A stretch of DNA of 64,000 nucleotides. It comes from Patescibacteria group bacterium. Lineage in GTDB: Bacteria > Patescibacteriota > Patescibacteriia > 2-12-FULL-60-25. The DNA is taken from the NCBI GenBank assembly GCA_031082005.1, contig JAVHLR010000001.1, forward strand, positions 191,251 to 255,250, given 5' to 3'. Both the position numbers and the translations under genes were made by a program. Under the pieces are notes generated by a model. It was not told the DNA's origin. It worked only from the letters and a program-made list of their open reading frames with translations, and did not search any database. Below, piece after piece: positions 62,781 to 64,000 of the stretch (position 1 is the stretch's first letter; the number at the start of each line of letters is the position of its first letter).

Positions 62781-63104
62781 ATGGAAATCACTCTCACAGA
62801 CCAGAATTTCGATCAGGAAGTCATCAAATCAGCGACTCCGGTATTGGTTGATTTTTGGGCTCCCTGGTGCGGGCCCTGCCGCATGATGGCGCCGATCATC
62901 GAAGAGCTGGCTGAAGAAATAGATGGTTCGAAGCTCAAGATAGGCAAGCTTAACGTCGACGAGAACGGTGTGACCGCACAGCAGTTCAATATCATGTCTA
63001 TTCCGACCTTCCTCGTCTTCCAGGGCGGCAAAGTCGTCGACCAGTTCGTCGGCGGAATGACAAAGGCAGCTTTCAAGGACAAGCTGGCTAAATACATCGC
63101 TTAA
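62781..63104 (+). CDS. trxA: Thioredoxin
   Basis: A 107-residue thioredoxin reducing protein disulphides in the cytosol. Active site FWAPWCGPCRMMAP, cis-Pro IMSIPTFLVFQ, and the buried Asp near the start (LVDFW). Standard length. No ribosome site stands out; TTGACT lies 28 bases before the ATG at 62753, too close for a standard leader, so initiation here is unclear. Followed 67 bases later by trxB, its reductase, with a family-A repeat between. Confidence 0.96.
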   Translation: MEITLTDQNFDQEVIKSATPVLVDFWAPWCGPCRMMAPIIEELAEEIDGSKLKIGKLNVDENGVTAQQFNIMSIPTFLVFQGGKVVDQFVGGMTKAAFKDKLAKYIA

Positions 63105-63133
63105 TTTTCTCCGCAGGTCAGATGTAGCCATCT

Positions 63134-63168
63134 GTCATCCCGGGCCAGGACCCAGGATCTAGAAAAAA
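63134..63168. repeat. Dispersed repeat family A-type copy upstream of trxB
   Basis: GTCATCCCGGGCCAGGAC then CCAGGATCTAGAAAA, a variant with CCCGGGCCA centre. Confidence 0.5.
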
Positions 63169-63170
63169 AT

Positions 63171-64000
63171 ATGGAAACTCGCAATCTCATCATCATCGGC
63201 TCCGGTCCGGCTGGTTACACTGCCGCTGTTTATGCTGCCCGAGCCGAACTCAAACCGCTCATGTTCGAAGGACGCGACCCGGGCGGCCAGCTCATGACCA
63301 CGACGGAAGTCGAGAATTTCCCCGGCTTTCCGCAAGGAGTCTTGGGTCCGGAACTGATGGCTAAGATGAAAGAGCAGGCGCAACGTTTCGAGACGGAAAT
63401 CATCTCCGATTTCGTCGAATCCGTCGATCTTTCTGCTCGACCATACAAAGTGGTGGCTGGCGGACAGACCTACGAGACGCGGAGCATCATCATCTCGACT
63501 GGTGCGACAGCACGCCGTCTTGGCTTGGAGTCAGAGAAAGCGCTGTACGGCAAAGGTGTCTCTGCCTGCGCCACTTGCGACGGTTTTTTCTTCAAAGGCA
63601 AGGTCGTGGCTATCGTCGGCGGAGGGGACAGCGCCATGGAAGAGGCGAACTTCCTCACCCGTTTCGCCGAGAGAGTTTACCTCGTCCACCGTCGCGACTC
63701 GTTCCGCGCTTCCAAAGCTATGCAAGAGCGGACTTTCAATAACCCGAAGATCGAGGTCGTATGGAATTCCGCTGTCGAAGACATCCTAGGTGTCGACGTC
63801 GGTCATGTCACGGGCGTGAAACTAAAAGACACGGTCACGGGCGAGACTCGAGAGATGGCGTTGGACGGAGTTTTCGCCGCCATCGGCCATGATCCCAATA
63901 CCTCGTTGTTCAAAGGCGTCATTGACCTGGACGAGAAGGGCTACATCAAGACCGTCCCTGGTTCGGCGCGCACGAATATCCCGGGAGTTTTCGCTGCCGG
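63171..64000 (+). CDS. trxB: Thioredoxin reductase, C-terminus cut by window end
   Basis: The first 276 or so residues of an FAD/NADPH enzyme that reduces thioredoxin. FAD motif IIIGSGPAGYTAAVYAA, GGQLMTTTEVENFPGFP, redox site SACATCDGFF (CATC), NADPH motif AIVGGGDSAMEEANFL with HRRDSFRASK, and GVFAAIGHDPNTSLF. The final FAD-binding segment (GVFAAGD) is cut by the window edge. Start METRNL at 63171, the only ATG near. Forms a unit with trxA, though a repeat lies between. Confidence 0.95.
   Translation, partial: METRNLIIIGSGPAGYTAAVYAARAELKPLMFEGRDPGGQLMTTTEVENFPGFPQGVLGPELMAKMKEQAQRFETEIISDFVESVDLSARPYKVVAGGQTYETRSIIISTGATARRLGLESEKALYGKGVSACATCDGFFFKGKVVAIVGGGDSAMEEANFLTRFAERVYLVHRRDSFRASKAMQERTFNNPKIEVVWNSAVEDILGVDVGHVTGVKLKDTVTGETREMALDGVFAAIGHDPNTSLFKGVIDLDEKGYIKTVPGSARTNIPGVFAA

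Noticed and set aside
1-64000. CRISPR array
   Set aside because: No regularly spaced short direct repeats and no cas gene seen.
1-64000. Recoded UGA (Gly) as in some CPR lineages
   Set aside because: All housekeeping genes end normally at TAA, TAG or TGA and none needs UGA read-through.

Overview
The window reads as chromosome of a Candidate Phyla Radiation (Patescibacteria) bacterium with the standard genetic code and moderately high GC. This is inference, resting on several features: an archaeal/eukaryotic-type ProRS, a short IF-2, a split (two-gene) transketolase inside a non-oxidative pentose-phosphate set, an Elp3-like radical-SAM/GNAT enzyme, RNase Y with a YmdB-type phosphoesterase, FemAB-like and NlpC/P60-like wall genes, secreted proteins sharing a DLIKG/YVFPN N-terminal module, and almost no amino-acid or cofactor biosynthesis. 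Within the phylum an Uhrbacteria-like lineage is plausible but cannot be proven from the sequence alone.

Layout. 1-1003: end of an unrecognised two-gene unit. 1100-4169 (-): PfkB kinase, BASS transporter, 2-hydroxyacid dehydrogenase. 4196-5890 (+): DUF2207 membrane protein. 6015-9672 (-): four orphan genes. 9764-20360: carbon metabolism (class II aldolase, second PfkB kinase, both transketolase halves, rpe, rpiB), interrupted by a tandem family of three orphan paralogues (11.8-14.1 kb) and by secreted proteins (16.2-19.1 kb). 20.4-23.4 kb: ileS. 23.5-34.5 kb: a signalling island with two Ser/Thr kinases, a von Willebrand A protein, a pyruvate-kinase-like protein, an HExxH protein and two other orphans, wrapped around ruvA-femX. 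34.6-37 kb: Cna/carboxypeptidase-regulatory-like membrane protein, maf, TrmB regulator. 37.1-41.5 kb: Cys-rich zinc-ribbon genes, orphans, engB. 41.6-43.5 kb: ArsR/glutaredoxin/DUF2892 operon. 43.6-44 kb: tRNA genes. 44.2-59.1 kb: small zinc proteins, proS, elp3, methyltransferase, Nudix, pilT, HU, ymdB, rny, cytochrome-b5-like lipoprotein, truB, orphans, infB. 59.3-64 kb: small orphans, rmlB, an epimerase/reductase-RmlA fusion, trxA, trxB (cut by the window end).

Two styles of gene organisation coexist. Housekeeping genes have weak or no Shine-Dalgarno sites and few recognisable promoters; infB even looks leaderless. Many orphan genes look like self-contained cassettes: a textbook -35/-10 promoter with a 17-bp spacer (16 in one case), a strong GGAGG-type site, and a long GC-rich terminator of their own. 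In several places the next promoter's -35 box is built into the previous terminator.

The strongest unexplained signals are: (1) two long hairpins, at 25538-25631 and 44033-44122, that share a 37-nt core (29/37 identical) while their 23-26-bp arms are unrelated between copies but complementary within each copy; (2) an operon joining a J-domain/kinase fusion, a vWA protein and a truncated pyruvate-kinase homologue; (3) dispersed palindromic repeats that have entered coding frames of elp3, the transketolase N-subunit gene and probably truB; (4) a tRNA-like gene with an intact 3' half and a defective 5' half.
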